DNA from: Kribbella italica
GTDB lineage: Bacteria; Actinomycetota; Actinomycetes; Propionibacteriales; Kribbellaceae
Reading direction: 5' to 3'
DNA: 64,000 nt
NCBI RefSeq assembly: GCF_014205135.1
Contig: NZ_JACHMY010000001.1
Location: 3,720,001-3,784,000 of the forward strand
Within the stretch, counting starts at the first letter, position 1; each line of letters starts with the position of its first letter. A program made the position numbers and the translations under genes. Below, one piece after another: positions 1-8,196 of the stretch. The notes beneath the pieces were generated by a model. It searched no databases, had not been told where the DNA came from, and saw nothing but the letters and a program-made list of their open reading frames with translations.

Positions 1-798
1 CCGCGTCGCCATCACCCAGCCCGTACGCCGTACGTCGCGCTTGCGCCGCAGGTGATGGACGCCGGTGCCGAGCACGATGTCCCCGGCCGGGTCGTCGCTG
101 GACTGCGGCAGCAGGTCGGGTGTCGCCGACGAGGTCGTGTCGGCCAGCACCGTGACCTTCTCGCGGATCAGCGCCGCCGGACCGGCCACCATCCGGCGGC
201 CGCCGAGCTCGAGCCAGGTCAGCTCGTCGTCCTCGAGCGCGTCCGCGACGAACGCGGGCGCGGCCAGCGACGGGCCGGAGATCACCACGCAGTCGCCGAG
301 CAGCTGGTGCAGCTGGGCACCGATCCGCGGGTTGACCATCTGGACGACGATCCGCAGGTTCTCGTCCATGTCGCGCGCGGTCAGCGCGGTGTGCACGTTG
401 TGGACGTCGTCCGCGTCGAGCAGCACCAGGGCCCGCGCGGCCGACGGCTTGGTCCCGTCGGAGTCGATCCCGGCGCGCCGCAGTACGGACTCGCGGACCA
501 CCCGGACACCCATCACCTGCGCGCCGAGCTCACCGATCCGCTCGATGTGCCGCGACGCCGGGTTGACGATCGCGGTGACCTGCTCGCCGGAGCTGACCAG
601 CTCGGTGACGACGCGCAGCATCGTGCGGTCGGACCCGCAGACCACCACGCCCCTGCTGTCCGGGGTCTGGGCCTGCTTGTCGGCCTGGGTGGAGGCACGG
701 CCCCGCCGGCGCCCTGTGGACGGCGGGACCTCCGGGACGGCGTCCTCAGAAGCGGGCGGGCTCTCGGTACTCGCCCCACTCGATCCGAAGAACGTCAC
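1..798 (-). CDS. TrkA-N (RCK-type) NAD-binding protein, possible ion-channel regulator, C-terminus cut off by window edge
   Basis: Open frame of 266 codons running off the left edge. After a Ser/Pro-rich N-terminus of about 45 residues comes a Rossmann-like segment, GVVVCGSDRTMLRVV, then a conserved run including AARALVLLDADDVHN, as in TrkA-N/RCK domains that bind NAD and gate K+ transport. A second, more basic segment (HHLRRKRDVRRTGW) begins just before the edge, so membrane segments may follow outside the window. The only plausible start is GTG at 798, which makes the gene overlap the 3' end of icmA by 53 bp on the same strand. The fold is seen in the sequence; the ion-channel role is inferred from the family. 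Confidence 0.7.
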   Translation of the reverse strand, partial: MTFFGSSGASTESPPASEDAVPEVPPSTGRRRGRASTQADKQAQTPDSRGVVVCGSDRTMLRVVTELVSSGEQVTAIVNPASRHIERIGELGAQVMGVRVVRESVLRRAGIDSDGTKPSAARALVLLDADDVHNVHTALTARDMDENLRIVVQMVNPRIGAQLHQLLGDCVVISGPSLAAPAFVADALEDDELTWLELGGRRMVAGPAALIREKVTVLADTTSSATPDLLPQSSDDPAGDIVLGTGVHHLRRKRDVRRTGWVMATR

Positions 799-2419
799 AG
801 ATTTCCCCCATCGTGGCCTCCGCACGCGCCGCCTCCAGCATGGGTTCGATCAGGCTGCCGGTCCCCCTTGCCGCTGCGACCAGCGCCGTTAGAGTACGAC
901 GCACCTGGTCCTCGTCGCGTTGCGCCTTGCGCGCCGCGAGCACCCGGCACTGCTCGACCTCGACCTCGTGACTGACCCGGAGGATCTCCAGCTCGCCCGA
1001 GACGGTGTCGGTCAGCGTGTTCACGCCGACGATCTTCTTCTCGCCCTTCTCCAGCTTCTGCTGGTACTCGAAGGCGGCGTCGGCGATCTCGGCCATGAAC
1101 CAGCCCTCCTCGATCCCGTGCAGGATCCCGGCCGTCATCGAGCCGTCCGGGCTCATCTCCTTGATCCGCGCGAAGATCGCCTCGGCCTCGGCCTCGATCT
1201 GGTCGGTCAGCTCCTCGACGTACCAGGAACCGCCGAGCGGGTCGGCGACGTTGGTGACCCCGATCTCCTCCATCAGCACCGACTGGGTCCGCAGCGCGAT
1301 CTCGGCCGACTGGTCGGTCGGCAGGGCGAGCGTCTCGTCGAGCGCGTTGGTGTGCAGCGAGTTCGTGCCGCCGAGCACCGCGGCGAGCGCCTCGACCGCG
1401 GTCCGGACGACGTTGAGCGTCGGCTGCTGGGCGGTCAGCGAGACCCCCGCGGTCTGGGTGTGGAACCGCAGCCACTGCGCCTTGTCGGTCTTCGCGCCGT
1501 ACTCGTCGCGCAGCCAGCGGGCCCAGATCCGGCGGCTCGCGCGGAACTTGGCGATCTCCTCGAAGAAGTCCAGGTGGCTGTCGAAGAAGAACGACAGCCC
1601 GGGCGCGAACACGTCGACGTCCAAGCCTCTGGACAGCCCCAGCTCGACGTACGCGAACCCGTCGGCCAGCGTGTACGCCAGCTCCTGCGCGGCCGTCGAA
1701 CCGGCCTCGCGGATGTGGTAGCCGGAGACGCTGAGCGGCTTGTACGCCGGGATGTTGGCGGCGCAGTACTCCATCAGGTCACCGATCAGACGCAGGTGCG
1801 GCTCCGGCGGGAACAGCCACTCCTTCTGGGCGATGTACTCCTTGAAGATGTCGGTCTGCAGCGTACCGTTGAGCTTGGTGATGTCGGCGCCCTGGCGCTC
1901 GGCGGCGACCAGGTACATCACGAACGCCGGGACGGCCGGCCCGGAGATCGTCATCGAGGTGGTGACGTCCTGCAGCGGGATGTCCTTGAACAACCGGTCC
2001 ATGTCGGTCGCGGAGTCGATCGCGACGCCGCAGTGGCCGACCTCGCCGAGCGACTTGGGGTCGTCGGAGTCGCGGCCCATCAGCGTCGGCATGTCGAACG
2101 CGACGCTCAGGCCGCCGCCACCGCCGTTCAGGATCATCTTGTACCGCGCGTTGGTGTCCTCGGCGTTGCCGAACCCGGCGAACTGCCGGATCGTCCAGGT
2201 CCGGCCGCGGTACCCGGTCGCGTAGAGGCCGCGGGTGAACGGGAACTCGCCCGGCCAGCCGATCCGCTCCATCCGCGGGTCGTCGTACCCCTCCGGCGGG
2301 CCGTAGACCGGCTCGACCTCACTGCCGGACAGGGTCGTGAAGTCCGCCTCCCGCCGCCGGGAAGCGTCGTACCGCGCCTGCCACCGGCTCCGGCCGGCAC
2401 CGATCTGCTCAGCGTCCAT
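746..2419 (-). CDS. icmA: Isobutyryl-CoA mutase large subunit (acyl-CoA mutase, B12-dependent)
   Basis: 557 residues, the length of stand-alone large subunits that lack the B12-binding domain. It has the TIM-barrel hallmarks of the methylmalonyl-CoA mutase family (TWTIRQFAGFG, SVAFDMPT, ISGYHIREAG-type and HTQTAGVSLTAQQP). The residues that separate isobutyryl- from methylmalonyl-CoA mutases are visible: Phe80 (RQFAGF) and Gln198 (KEYIAQKE), where methylmalonyl mutase has Tyr and Arg. It should interconvert isobutyryl-CoA and n-butyryl-CoA together with a small B12-binding subunit (IcmB), which is not in this window. Start ATG at 2419. The MarR gene lies 66 bp upstream on the same strand. meaB, mce and ccr further along support an acyl-CoA context. 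Confidence 0.9.
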   Translation of the reverse strand: MDAEQIGAGRSRWQARYDASRRREADFTTLSGSEVEPVYGPPEGYDDPRMERIGWPGEFPFTRGLYATGYRGRTWTIRQFAGFGNAEDTNARYKMILNGGGGGLSVAFDMPTLMGRDSDDPKSLGEVGHCGVAIDSATDMDRLFKDIPLQDVTTSMTISGPAVPAFVMYLVAAERQGADITKLNGTLQTDIFKEYIAQKEWLFPPEPHLRLIGDLMEYCAANIPAYKPLSVSGYHIREAGSTAAQELAYTLADGFAYVELGLSRGLDVDVFAPGLSFFFDSHLDFFEEIAKFRASRRIWARWLRDEYGAKTDKAQWLRFHTQTAGVSLTAQQPTLNVVRTAVEALAAVLGGTNSLHTNALDETLALPTDQSAEIALRTQSVLMEEIGVTNVADPLGGSWYVEELTDQIEAEAEAIFARIKEMSPDGSMTAGILHGIEEGWFMAEIADAAFEYQQKLEKGEKKIVGVNTLTDTVSGELEILRVSHEVEVEQCRVLAARKAQRDEDQVRRTLTALVAAARGTGSLIEPMLEAARAEATMGEICDVLRIEWGEYREPARF

Positions 2420-2485
2420 GGTCCCAAAATACTAGGACGTCCAACTATTTCCCAGTGCGGGGAGGTGTCAGCGGTGTTCGGGGCC

Positions 2486-2986
2486 TCAGAAGTCGCCGGC
2501 GTTGTGCCGCAACGGCTCGAGCACGGACCACAGGACCTTGAGCTGCTCGTCGGTCAGTCCACGCAGCGCGAAGTCGGCTTTGACCAGGTCGTCCGTCGCT
2601 TTCTCGACCAGCTCGCGCCCCTCGGCGGTGATCTCGCAGAGCACCGCGCGGCCGTCGTCCGGGTGCGGCGTGCGGGTCACCAGACCGGCCGCTTCCAGCC
2701 GCCGGACGATCGAGGTCACCGAGGTCGGATGGACCTGCAGGCGCTCGCCCATCTTGCCCAGCGGCAGCGAACCACGCCGCGAGAACGTCAGCAGCACCAG
2801 CGCCTCGAACCGGGCGAAACTCAGGTTGTGCTTGCGCAGGATCTCGTCCAGCTCACCGATCACGATCTGCTGGGCCCGCATCAGCGAGGTCACCGCCCGC
2901 ATCTGCTCCACCGCTCCCCAGCGCCGCCCCCACTGTCGCGAAGCCTCGTCGATCGGGTCGAACGGCAACGGTTTCTTCCTCGCCAT
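2486..2986 (-). CDS. MarR family transcriptional regulator
   Basis: 166 residues beginning MARKKPLPFDPIDEA. It has a winged-helix MarR domain: recognition-helix region GERLQVHPTSVTSIVRRLE and wing TRTPHPDDGRAVLCEITAEG. The ATG at 2986 is preferred because the open frame upstream of it runs through a palindromic repeat and looks non-coding. The gene precedes icmA on the same strand by 66 bp and is probably co-transcribed with it, so it may control icmA expression or respond to an acyl-CoA or organic acid. The effector is unknown. Confidence 0.9.
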   Translation of the reverse strand: MARKKPLPFDPIDEASRQWGRRWGAVEQMRAVTSLMRAQQIVIGELDEILRKHNLSFARFEALVLLTFSRRGSLPLGKMGERLQVHPTSVTSIVRRLEAAGLVTRTPHPDDGRAVLCEITAEGRELVEKATDDLVKADFALRGLTDEQLKVLWSVLEPLRHNAGDF

Positions 2987-2998
2987 GCACGAAACACT

Positions 2999-3159
2999 AG
3001 GGCATGTCTGGTGGTGCTCCGCCGTAGCGAGCAGGTGCCCGGTGCGGTAGCTCGGCGTGCGGGAGACGAGCGATGCGAAGCATCGTGAGCTTGGCTCCCG
3101 TGTGCCGAGGTGCCGTGCCGGGTGCCGCGCAGTAGGCGGGGCACCACCAGACATGCCCT
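2999..3159. repeat. 161-bp long palindromic element (MITE/REP-like)
   Basis: The outer arms 2999-3023 and 3135-3159 are inverted repeats matching at 24 of 25 positions. Inside them the two halves keep pairing if G-U pairs are allowed, down to a small hairpin at about 3071-3085 (CGATGC, GAA, GCATCG). The element fills the space between the divergent MarR and DUF4231 genes and carries no ORF of its own. It could be a non-autonomous mobile element, a large RNA hairpin or a regulatory spacer. Confidence 0.75.
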
Positions 3160-3177
3160 GACCGTACTGTGCTGACC

Positions 3178-3612
3178 ATGGACCCCGACTTCCCCGCCCT
3201 GGGCGCCGAGTCGCCCGCGGAAGAGCTGATCGGTATCCGCTTTCGCTGGTACGCCCAGCAGGCCCGGCGGCATCGGCTGGCCTACCTCTGGCTCGGCGTC
3301 GTCCAGCTCGCGGCGGCGCTGCTGATCGCCGTGTCGGTCGCTCTCGACGCCCCGCTGTGGTTCGCGCCGTCGCTGGGCGGGCTCATCGCGCTCGCCGAGG
3401 GGGCGCGGACGCTGTTCGGGCTGCGCGACACGTACCCGACGTACCGGCGTACGGCGGAAGAGCTGCGCAACGAGGCCTGGTTGTACGCCGGGCGCGCGGG
3501 GCGGTACGCCGAGGCCGAGAATGCTGCTCAGTTGCTGGCCGAGAGGGTCGTCGAGCTCAGCAACGCGGAGACGGCCGGGTGGGCGTCGGCCGTGCGGGAG
3601 CGGAACGCCTGA
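3178..3612 (+). CDS. DUF4231 (SLATT-like) small membrane protein
   Basis: 144 residues. Residues 15-30 (ELIGIRFRWYAQQARRH) are followed by two hydrophobic helices (LAYLWLGVVQLAAALLIAV and LWFAPSLGGLIALAEGA) and a conserved tail YPTYRRTAEELRNEAWLYAG, which matches the DUF4231/SLATT pattern of a two-helix membrane domain with a cytosolic helix. Families of this type are often linked to membrane-active defence or stress effectors, but nothing nearby proves such a role here. ATG 3178 is used; an in-frame GTG lies at 3169. The palindromic element ends 18 bp upstream. Confidence 0.75.
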   Translation: MDPDFPALGAESPAEELIGIRFRWYAQQARRHRLAYLWLGVVQLAAALLIAVSVALDAPLWFAPSLGGLIALAEGARTLFGLRDTYPTYRRTAEELRNEAWLYAGRAGRYAEAENAAQLLAERVVELSNAETAGWASAVRERNA

Positions 3613-3697
3613 TGTTGCGGAGGCCCTGACGGTGCGGACGCCTGACGGTGCGGATGCTGCGTCGGAAACTGTCCGTGGGACCTGCCATGATCTGCGG

Positions 3698-4435
3698 ATG
3701 TCGTTGTCTGCTGCTTTCTATCTCGACTGCCTGCGGGCGGATTCGGCGCGCCTCGCGGAGGTCGCGCGCCTCGGCCTGACCGCCGACGTCCCGCCCTGCC
3801 CTGGCTGGACCGTCGAGTCGGTCGTCCGGCACACGGCGACCGTCTACCTGCACAAGATCGAGATCCTCCGCCTCGGCCGCCTGCCCGACCCGTGGCCGCC
3901 GGACCTCGACGCCCGCGAACCACTGAGCCTGTACGACGAAGCCCGCTCGGCGATCCTGAGTGCCCTGGAGCAGGCCGGCACCTCGCTGGAGACCTGGACC
4001 TTCTCGCCGACGGACAAGACGTCGGGCTTCTGGTACCGCCGGATGACCCTCGAAACCGCCGTCCACCGCGTCGACGCCGAGCTCGCCCACGCCGTCGCGA
4101 CCCCGATCGACCGCGACCTGGCGCTGGACGGCATCGACGAGGTCCTCTCGCTGATGCTCGGCGGCCCGTGGTGGGCCGAAGGCGACACCACGTCGCCCGT
4201 CGACGCCACCGTCCGCGTCACCGCCGAAGGCAACTCGTGGACCACCAAGGCCGACGCCACCAGCGCCACCGTCACCCGCGACACCGACGCCGACGTCGCC
4301 GCCGAGATCTACGGCGACCCCACCACCATCCTCCTGTGGCTCTGGGGCCGCGCCGACACCGACGCGGTCCAAACAGCCGGCTCCCCCGAAGCAGTCCAAG
4401 CCTTCCGAGCCCGAGTCGCCGAGTGCACAACCTGA
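3698..4435 (+). CDS. Maleylpyruvate isomerase family protein (mycothiol-dependent, DinB-like fold)
   Basis: 245 residues. The N-terminal DinB-like half carries CPGWTVESVVRHTA (His45) and LETAVHRVDAELAHA (Glu119, His123, Asp126), which are the usual metal-binding positions of the TIGR03083/MDMPI family. The C-terminal half resembles the MDMPI_C domain. Members use mycothiol or act as uncharacterised metal-dependent transferases. The substrate cannot be told from sequence. Start ATG 3698; translations further upstream are low-complexity and without homology. Confidence 0.85.
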   Translation: MSLSAAFYLDCLRADSARLAEVARLGLTADVPPCPGWTVESVVRHTATVYLHKIEILRLGRLPDPWPPDLDAREPLSLYDEARSAILSALEQAGTSLETWTFSPTDKTSGFWYRRMTLETAVHRVDAELAHAVATPIDRDLALDGIDEVLSLMLGGPWWAEGDTTSPVDATVRVTAEGNSWTTKADATSATVTRDTDADVAAEIYGDPTTILLWLWGRADTDAVQTAGSPEAVQAFRARVAECTT

Positions 4436-4476
4436 CGCCCAACCACCACCACACTCATCGAGGCCTAGCACCCCAT

Positions 4477-4860
4477 GAGTGGATCGCCACTCAGGAACAA
4501 CCTGATCCACCGGTGAATGCATGTCCTTCGCCGTCCTGGACTCAGCCACACTCCTGAGCGACGCCGTCCTCAAGAACCTCGACTCCCCCGAGCCCGGCTA
4601 CTGGACAACGGCCCCGCCCCGCGTCCGAGGCATCCCTCCCAGCGCCCCTGGACGCCCTCACGACCTGGGCCCTCTCATACGGCGTACAAGCCGTCGATCT
4701 CCTGCACCAGCTCGACAACCCCGCCTCCTGCCGAGTCGCCATCAAGGCCGGCTACCCACTCAAGGCAATCAAGCCGGCCCAACCACCGAACCACCCCCTA
4801 GACGGCCAAGTCCACCGCCGCCATCGCGAGCCGCGTGATCAGGCGTGGGCGGCGAGGTAG
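4477..4860 (+). pseudogene. Decayed GNAT N-acetyltransferase
   Basis: Three reading frames must be joined to recover a typical actinobacterial GNAT sequence: EWIATQEQ...NAC (about 4477-4520), then SFAVLDSATLLSDAVLKNLD...GYWTTAP (from 4521), then LDALTTWALSYGVQAVDLL and DNPASCRVAIKAGYPLK ending at the stop at 4858-4860. The conserved acetyl-CoA loop region (around RGRGIAS) is disrupted where the frames change. The N-terminus is also missing. It is a remnant, not a functional enzyme. Confidence 0.6.
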
Positions 4861-5372
4861 TGGCCTTGGCTTGTGGTTACCGCAGGTCCGGGCCGTCGCG
4901 ACCGCCACGACGACGAGTCCGAATCGACCGACCGCAGCCAACCGGTCAGAACGCGCCACAGGATCGCAACACACCGACGTCCACCACTGATCAAGCGCCG
5001 CGTTGCACAGGTTCCCACGCTCAGCCCAGGCAGAAGACCGACTCTCACCGGAGGTTGATCAGTGGGGGTGTCACGCCACCACGACCGCAAGTCCGAAGCG
5101 ACCGACGGCAGCCAACCGACCCACCGGTCGGAACGCCCAGATGCCCCGACTCCCGAACGCCCCCACAGGATCGCGACCAACACGACGGCGAATCCGATGC
5201 GACCGAGCGCGACCGCCCCGGCGTACCGGTCGGAACGCCCGATGGGATAGCGGACCGCCTGCACGCCAACGCGACGAGCACAGCGCACTCGCGCCGCCCC
5301 CTGCCGACGCCATCAACCACCTGCGCCGAAATCCTATCGACGCCCCGCGCTCACCCTCCGTACGGTGGCCGC
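4861..5372. other. Repetitive non-coding spacer
   Basis: About 510 bp without a convincing gene. It contains two diverged direct copies of one segment, about 4904-4966 and 5079-5173, the second with roughly 32 bp extra, plus a third partial copy near 5190-5250. The inverted-repeat element 4984-5065 sits between the copies. Minus-strand frames show short hydrophobic stretches but no conserved domain, start context or sensible length. Confidence 0.6.
4984..5065. repeat. Inverted-repeat element, CCACTGATCAA family, copy 1
   Basis: Perfect 11-bp arms, CCACTGATCAA at 4984-4994 and TTGATCAGTGG at 5055-5065, enclose about 60 bp. The same arms and nearly the same spacing recur at 22168-22253, which marks this as a dispersed repeat family and not a chance palindrome. 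Confidence 0.7.
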
Positions 5373-5819
5373 ATGGGCCTGCGTATCGGTGCACTGATCG
5401 TCGACTCCACCGACCCCGGGCGGCTCGCCAGGTTCTGGGCGGAGGCGCTGGACTGGGTGATCAGCCGGGACGTCGATCCCGAGTGGGTCGTCGAGCCGCC
5501 CGAGGGAAGCCGCGAGGACTGTGTCGTGGCCGACCTGCTGTTCATCAAAGTGCCCGAACCACGCTCAGGCAAGAACCGCCTACATCTCGACCTCCGCCCG
5601 GAGGACCAGGCAGCGGAGGTCGCCCGGCTGGAAGCACTGGGCGCCACCCGCGTCGACATCGGCCAGGGCGACGACCGCCCGTGGGTCGTGATGGCCGATC
5701 CGGAGGGCAACGAGTTCTGCGTCCAGAACGCCCATCCACCAGAGGTCCACGCCGACTGGCTCCGGCGGTACGACGCTTACCAGCCGACCCTCAACCATGG
5801 AGCGTCGGCCGATAGATGA
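5373..5819 (+). CDS. VOC family (glyoxalase-like) protein
   Basis: 148 residues with one vicinal-oxygen-chelate repeat pair: MGLRIGALIVDSTDPGRLARFWAEAL at the N-terminus, then KNRLHLDLRPEDQAAEVARLEALGAT and MADPEGNEFCVQN. The fold binds a divalent metal in enzymes such as glyoxalase I or dioxygenases, but this glyoxalase_6-like group has no assigned substrate. The ATG at 5373 follows repetitive spacer. The 3' end overlaps the convergent reductase gene by 29 bp. Confidence 0.85.
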   Translation: MGLRIGALIVDSTDPGRLARFWAEALDWVISRDVDPEWVVEPPEGSREDCVVADLLFIKVPEPRSGKNRLHLDLRPEDQAAEVARLEALGATRVDIGQGDDRPWVVMADPEGNEFCVQNAHPPEVHADWLRRYDAYQPTLNHGASADR

Positions 5820-6357
5820 GCTCCTGAATGCTGCCGTCAAGTGTCCGGCTCTCGAGCAGCTCCAGGTCGAAATCCTTGGTCCCCAGGAAGATCGGCTCCG
5901 CCCCGGTCTGACCGGTGATCACCGGGAAGATGGTCAGCAGCACCCGATCGACCAGCCCGGCGTCCAACAGCGATCGGTTGAGCAGCAAGCTCCCGTTCGA
6001 CCGCAACGGAACCGGCGACTCCTCCTTCAACCGGCCCACGACGTCGACGGCATCGCCATACTCGAGCGTCGCGTCCGGCCAGTTGAGCGGCCCCTCGAGC
6101 GTCGCCGACACGACCGTCGTCGGCAGGTTGTACATCCGGGCATTCACCGGGTCGAGCTCGATCGAGCCGAGGATCTCCGCCATCTGCCGGTAGGTGTTGG
6201 CGCCGAGCACCATCCGCTGCTCCTCGCCGTACAGCGCGAGGCGGCGCTCGAGGAACTCGGGCCCCTGCTTGCCCCAGTAGCCACCCCAGTCGCCGTCGTC
6301 GTACGAGGCGAACCCGTCGAGAGTGGAGAAGACGTCGAAGGTGTAGATCGCGGTCAT
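5791..6357 (-). CDS. Dihydrofolate reductase family protein (RibD C-terminal-like)
   Basis: 188 residues: YTFDVFSTLDGFASYDDGDWGGYWG at the start (only the first part is diagnostic), VLGANTYRQMAEIL, and a nucleotide-binding segment VPLRSNGSLLLNRSLLDAGLVD followed by LTIFPVITGQTGAEPIF. This matches the COG0262/RibD_C type of NADPH-dependent reductase, whose members are rarely true folate enzymes. ATG 6357 has an AAGGAGCC ribosome site just upstream. It converges on the VOC gene with a 29-bp overlap. Confidence 0.88.
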   Translation of the reverse strand: MTAIYTFDVFSTLDGFASYDDGDWGGYWGKQGPEFLERRLALYGEEQRMVLGANTYRQMAEILGSIELDPVNARMYNLPTTVVSATLEGPLNWPDATLEYGDAVDVVGRLKEESPVPLRSNGSLLLNRSLLDAGLVDRVLLTIFPVITGQTGAEPIFLGTKDFDLELLESRTLDGSIQELIYRPTLHG

Positions 6358-6391
6358 GAAAGGCTCCTTGTCTACGGTGCGTTCACCCCCT

Positions 6392-7162
6392 CTACGAACG
6401 CACCGGCCCGGATCTGACAGCCTCCAGCACCGCAAGATCCCGTACGGCGTACCGGTGGTGCTCGGCCTCCTCCTTCAGGATCACCTTCAGGCACCGCCGT
6501 ACGACGTACTCCTGGTCCGGATACGGGTCGGCCGGCTTGCGTCCGCAAACCCGATCGAGCTCGGCGTCGGTCAGTGCGTCGACGGTCTGCCGCATCACGG
6601 CCATCCGCGCGCGCCGGGCGTCGAGCACCTCGTCGAGCGTCGGCGTGGCGTCCAGGCTGAGCCCGAGGTTGGCCGCCTCCTCGTCCGGCGTCCCACCGGC
6701 CGGGTACCCCAGTGAGTTGTACGGGGCGGCTTCCTCGAGCACCGCGTTGCCGAGCCAGGCATCACTCGCGAACAGCAAGTGCCGATGGGTCTCGACGAAC
6801 GACCACTCCCCGTCGACCCGCTCCTGAAGCGTTGCTTCAGGCAACTTCCTTGCGCGCTCGATCGTCGCGGCCCACAACCCCTCGACGACGTCCCAGACCG
6901 CCCGGTAGTCCTCGACGCTGCGCGCTTCCCGCGCCGCCACCCGCGCCGGATGCTGCCGATCGAGCTCGCCCTCGACGTACGCCGTCACGTCGACGTCGTT
7001 CACCACGAGCCGCTCGAAAGCCCCACCGACGTAGACGTCACTCCCGTAGCAGTCGACGATCTTCAGCCCGTCGACCTCACAGTCACGAATCTCGAGCCCG
7101 GCAAGGTCCGACAGATGAATCCGCCCACCCCGAAACTGTTCACTTCGCAAGAACTCAGCCAT
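6392..7162 (-). CDS. DinB family protein with pentapeptide-like N-terminus
   Basis: 256 residues. Residues 1-65 (FRGGRIHLSDLAGLEIRD and following) resemble a short beta-helical, pentapeptide-like segment. From about residue 75 a four-helix DinB_2 bundle follows, with EWSFVETHRHLLFASDAWL and LKEEAEHHRYAVRDL supplying the His ligands. Such proteins are putative metal-dependent thiol transferases; the reaction is unknown. The ATG at 7162 begins MAEFLRSEQ. The reductase gene lies 34 bp downstream on the same strand, possibly in an operon. Confidence 0.82.
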   Translation of the reverse strand: MAEFLRSEQFRGGRIHLSDLAGLEIRDCEVDGLKIVDCYGSDVYVGGAFERLVVNDVDVTAYVEGELDRQHPARVAAREARSVEDYRAVWDVVEGLWAATIERARKLPEATLQERVDGEWSFVETHRHLLFASDAWLGNAVLEEAAPYNSLGYPAGGTPDEEAANLGLSLDATPTLDEVLDARRARMAVMRQTVDALTDAELDRVCGRKPADPYPDQEYVVRRCLKVILKEEAEHHRYAVRDLAVLEAVRSGPVRS

Positions 7163-7641
7163 ACCGGCAGTCTGGCGCACGCCTCGGACATTTTTCCGCG
7201 ACCAGCCTTGGCCGCTCACAACCAGCGCCGCTACGGTTTGCAAGCACCGACGCCGAACGCACCCCGAGGCGATGGTGCGGTTGGCGGGTCTGGGTTCGCT
7301 GGGATCCGATCCGGCGGGCGTGGAGCGCGCAGGCTTCGCTCGCCTGGGGGTGGTCGAGGTGGACGGCTTGTTCGACGGCGCTGCTCAGATCCTGCACGAA
7401 GCCGGCACCGAAGCGGCGACGTCCGCCTCATCGGTAGTCCGTCCAACGGGTTGGCCAAGCTCATCGCGTCGACTGGTCGAGAGGGCTGAAGTGGGAGAGA
7501 ACGTGGACTGGCTCGGAGTACGGCGCTGCTGGTGCCGCTGGCCGGCTCGTTCGGCCGCGGTACCAGCCTCGTCGGGTCGTCCACGCCGGCGTATCCCGCG
7601 GTTGGCCAAGCTCATCGCGTCGACTGGCCAAGGAGGCTGAG
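7163..7641. other. Spacer with a duplicated gene-start segment
   Basis: About 480 bp. The segment 7449-7516 is repeated at 7600-7667 with roughly 85-90% identity. The second copy contains the ribosome site and GTG start of the downstream gene at 7642. The first copy would begin with the same residues (GENVDWLG) but shifts into arginine-rich nonsense. A plus-strand frame from about 7272 (LGVVEVDGLFDGAAQIL) might be part of an older gene, but nothing recognisable is present. Confidence 0.5.
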
Positions 7642-8196
7642 GTGGGAAAGGACGTGGACTGGCCCGGCCGGGGGCCGACATGGCTCGGTGTGCCCGCGCT
7701 GGTGGTGGCGGTGGTCGGTGGGTTGGGGCTGGCGGAGATTTCGCATCGGCAGGGGTTCAGCCGGGACCTGCTGACCAACGGGACGGAGACCGTCGCATCG
7801 TCGGTGCAAGTGGACGTGAGGCGCGGCGGCATCAGCAATCCGGAGGTCGTCTTTCGGACTACTGACGGCCGGGAGATCAGGACCGCACTGGCCGACGCCC
7901 ACGTGAACGGCGACGAGGGCATGGCGGACGGACAGCAGACGCCGCGACCTGGGACCCGATACGCGGCGCCCTTGACGATCGTCTACCGGCCGTCGGACCC
8001 GTCGGTGGCGCTGGCCTTGGTCGACGCCGGCGAGTGGGTCGCGGACCAGCACACGGCGCGTCGCGGGAAGTGGATGATGACCGGCGGGCTCGCGGTGACG
8101 CTGATCGCCCTGGCCGGGCTGAGCCGTGGCGCGCGGAGACGAGGGCTCGCGTGGTGGCAGTGGTACACCGCCGCGCCGCCTACCGGAGCAGACTGA
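7642..8196 (+). CDS. DUF3592-like two-helix membrane protein
   Basis: 184 residues with a membrane segment at about 13-33 (TWLGVPALVVAVVGGLGLAEI), an extracytoplasmic beta-rich region of about 100 residues containing PEVVFRTTDGREIRTAL and PLTIVYRPSDPSVALA, and a second membrane segment GGLAVTLIALAGL. This is the layout of DUF3592 proteins. Start GTG 7642 has AAGGAGG at 7630-7636. The last codons lie inside the first unit of a tandem repeat shared with the convergent kinase-fold gene, so the C-terminus may have been rewritten by that duplication. Confidence 0.7.
   Translation: MGKDVDWPGRGPTWLGVPALVVAVVGGLGLAEISHRQGFSRDLLTNGTETVASSVQVDVRRGGISNPEVVFRTTDGREIRTALADAHVNGDEGMADGQQTPRPGTRYAAPLTIVYRPSDPSVALALVDAGEWVADQHTARRGKWMMTGGLAVTLIALAGLSRGARRRGLAWWQWYTAAPPTGAD

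Noticed and set aside
920..3088. Plus-strand open frame of about 720 codons opposite icmA and MarR
   Set aside because: Arg/Val/Leu-rich antisense translation of clear genes, no homology and no start context.
4839..5288. Minus-strand frame with short hydrophobic stretches
   Set aside because: The hydrophobic pieces come from repeated DNA copies and do not form a consistent membrane protein; no ribosome site.
7272..7640. Plus-strand frame starting about 7272 with a protein-like first 45 residues
   Set aside because: Turns into Arg/Pro nonsense across a duplicated segment; it may be a relic, but not enough is left to annotate.
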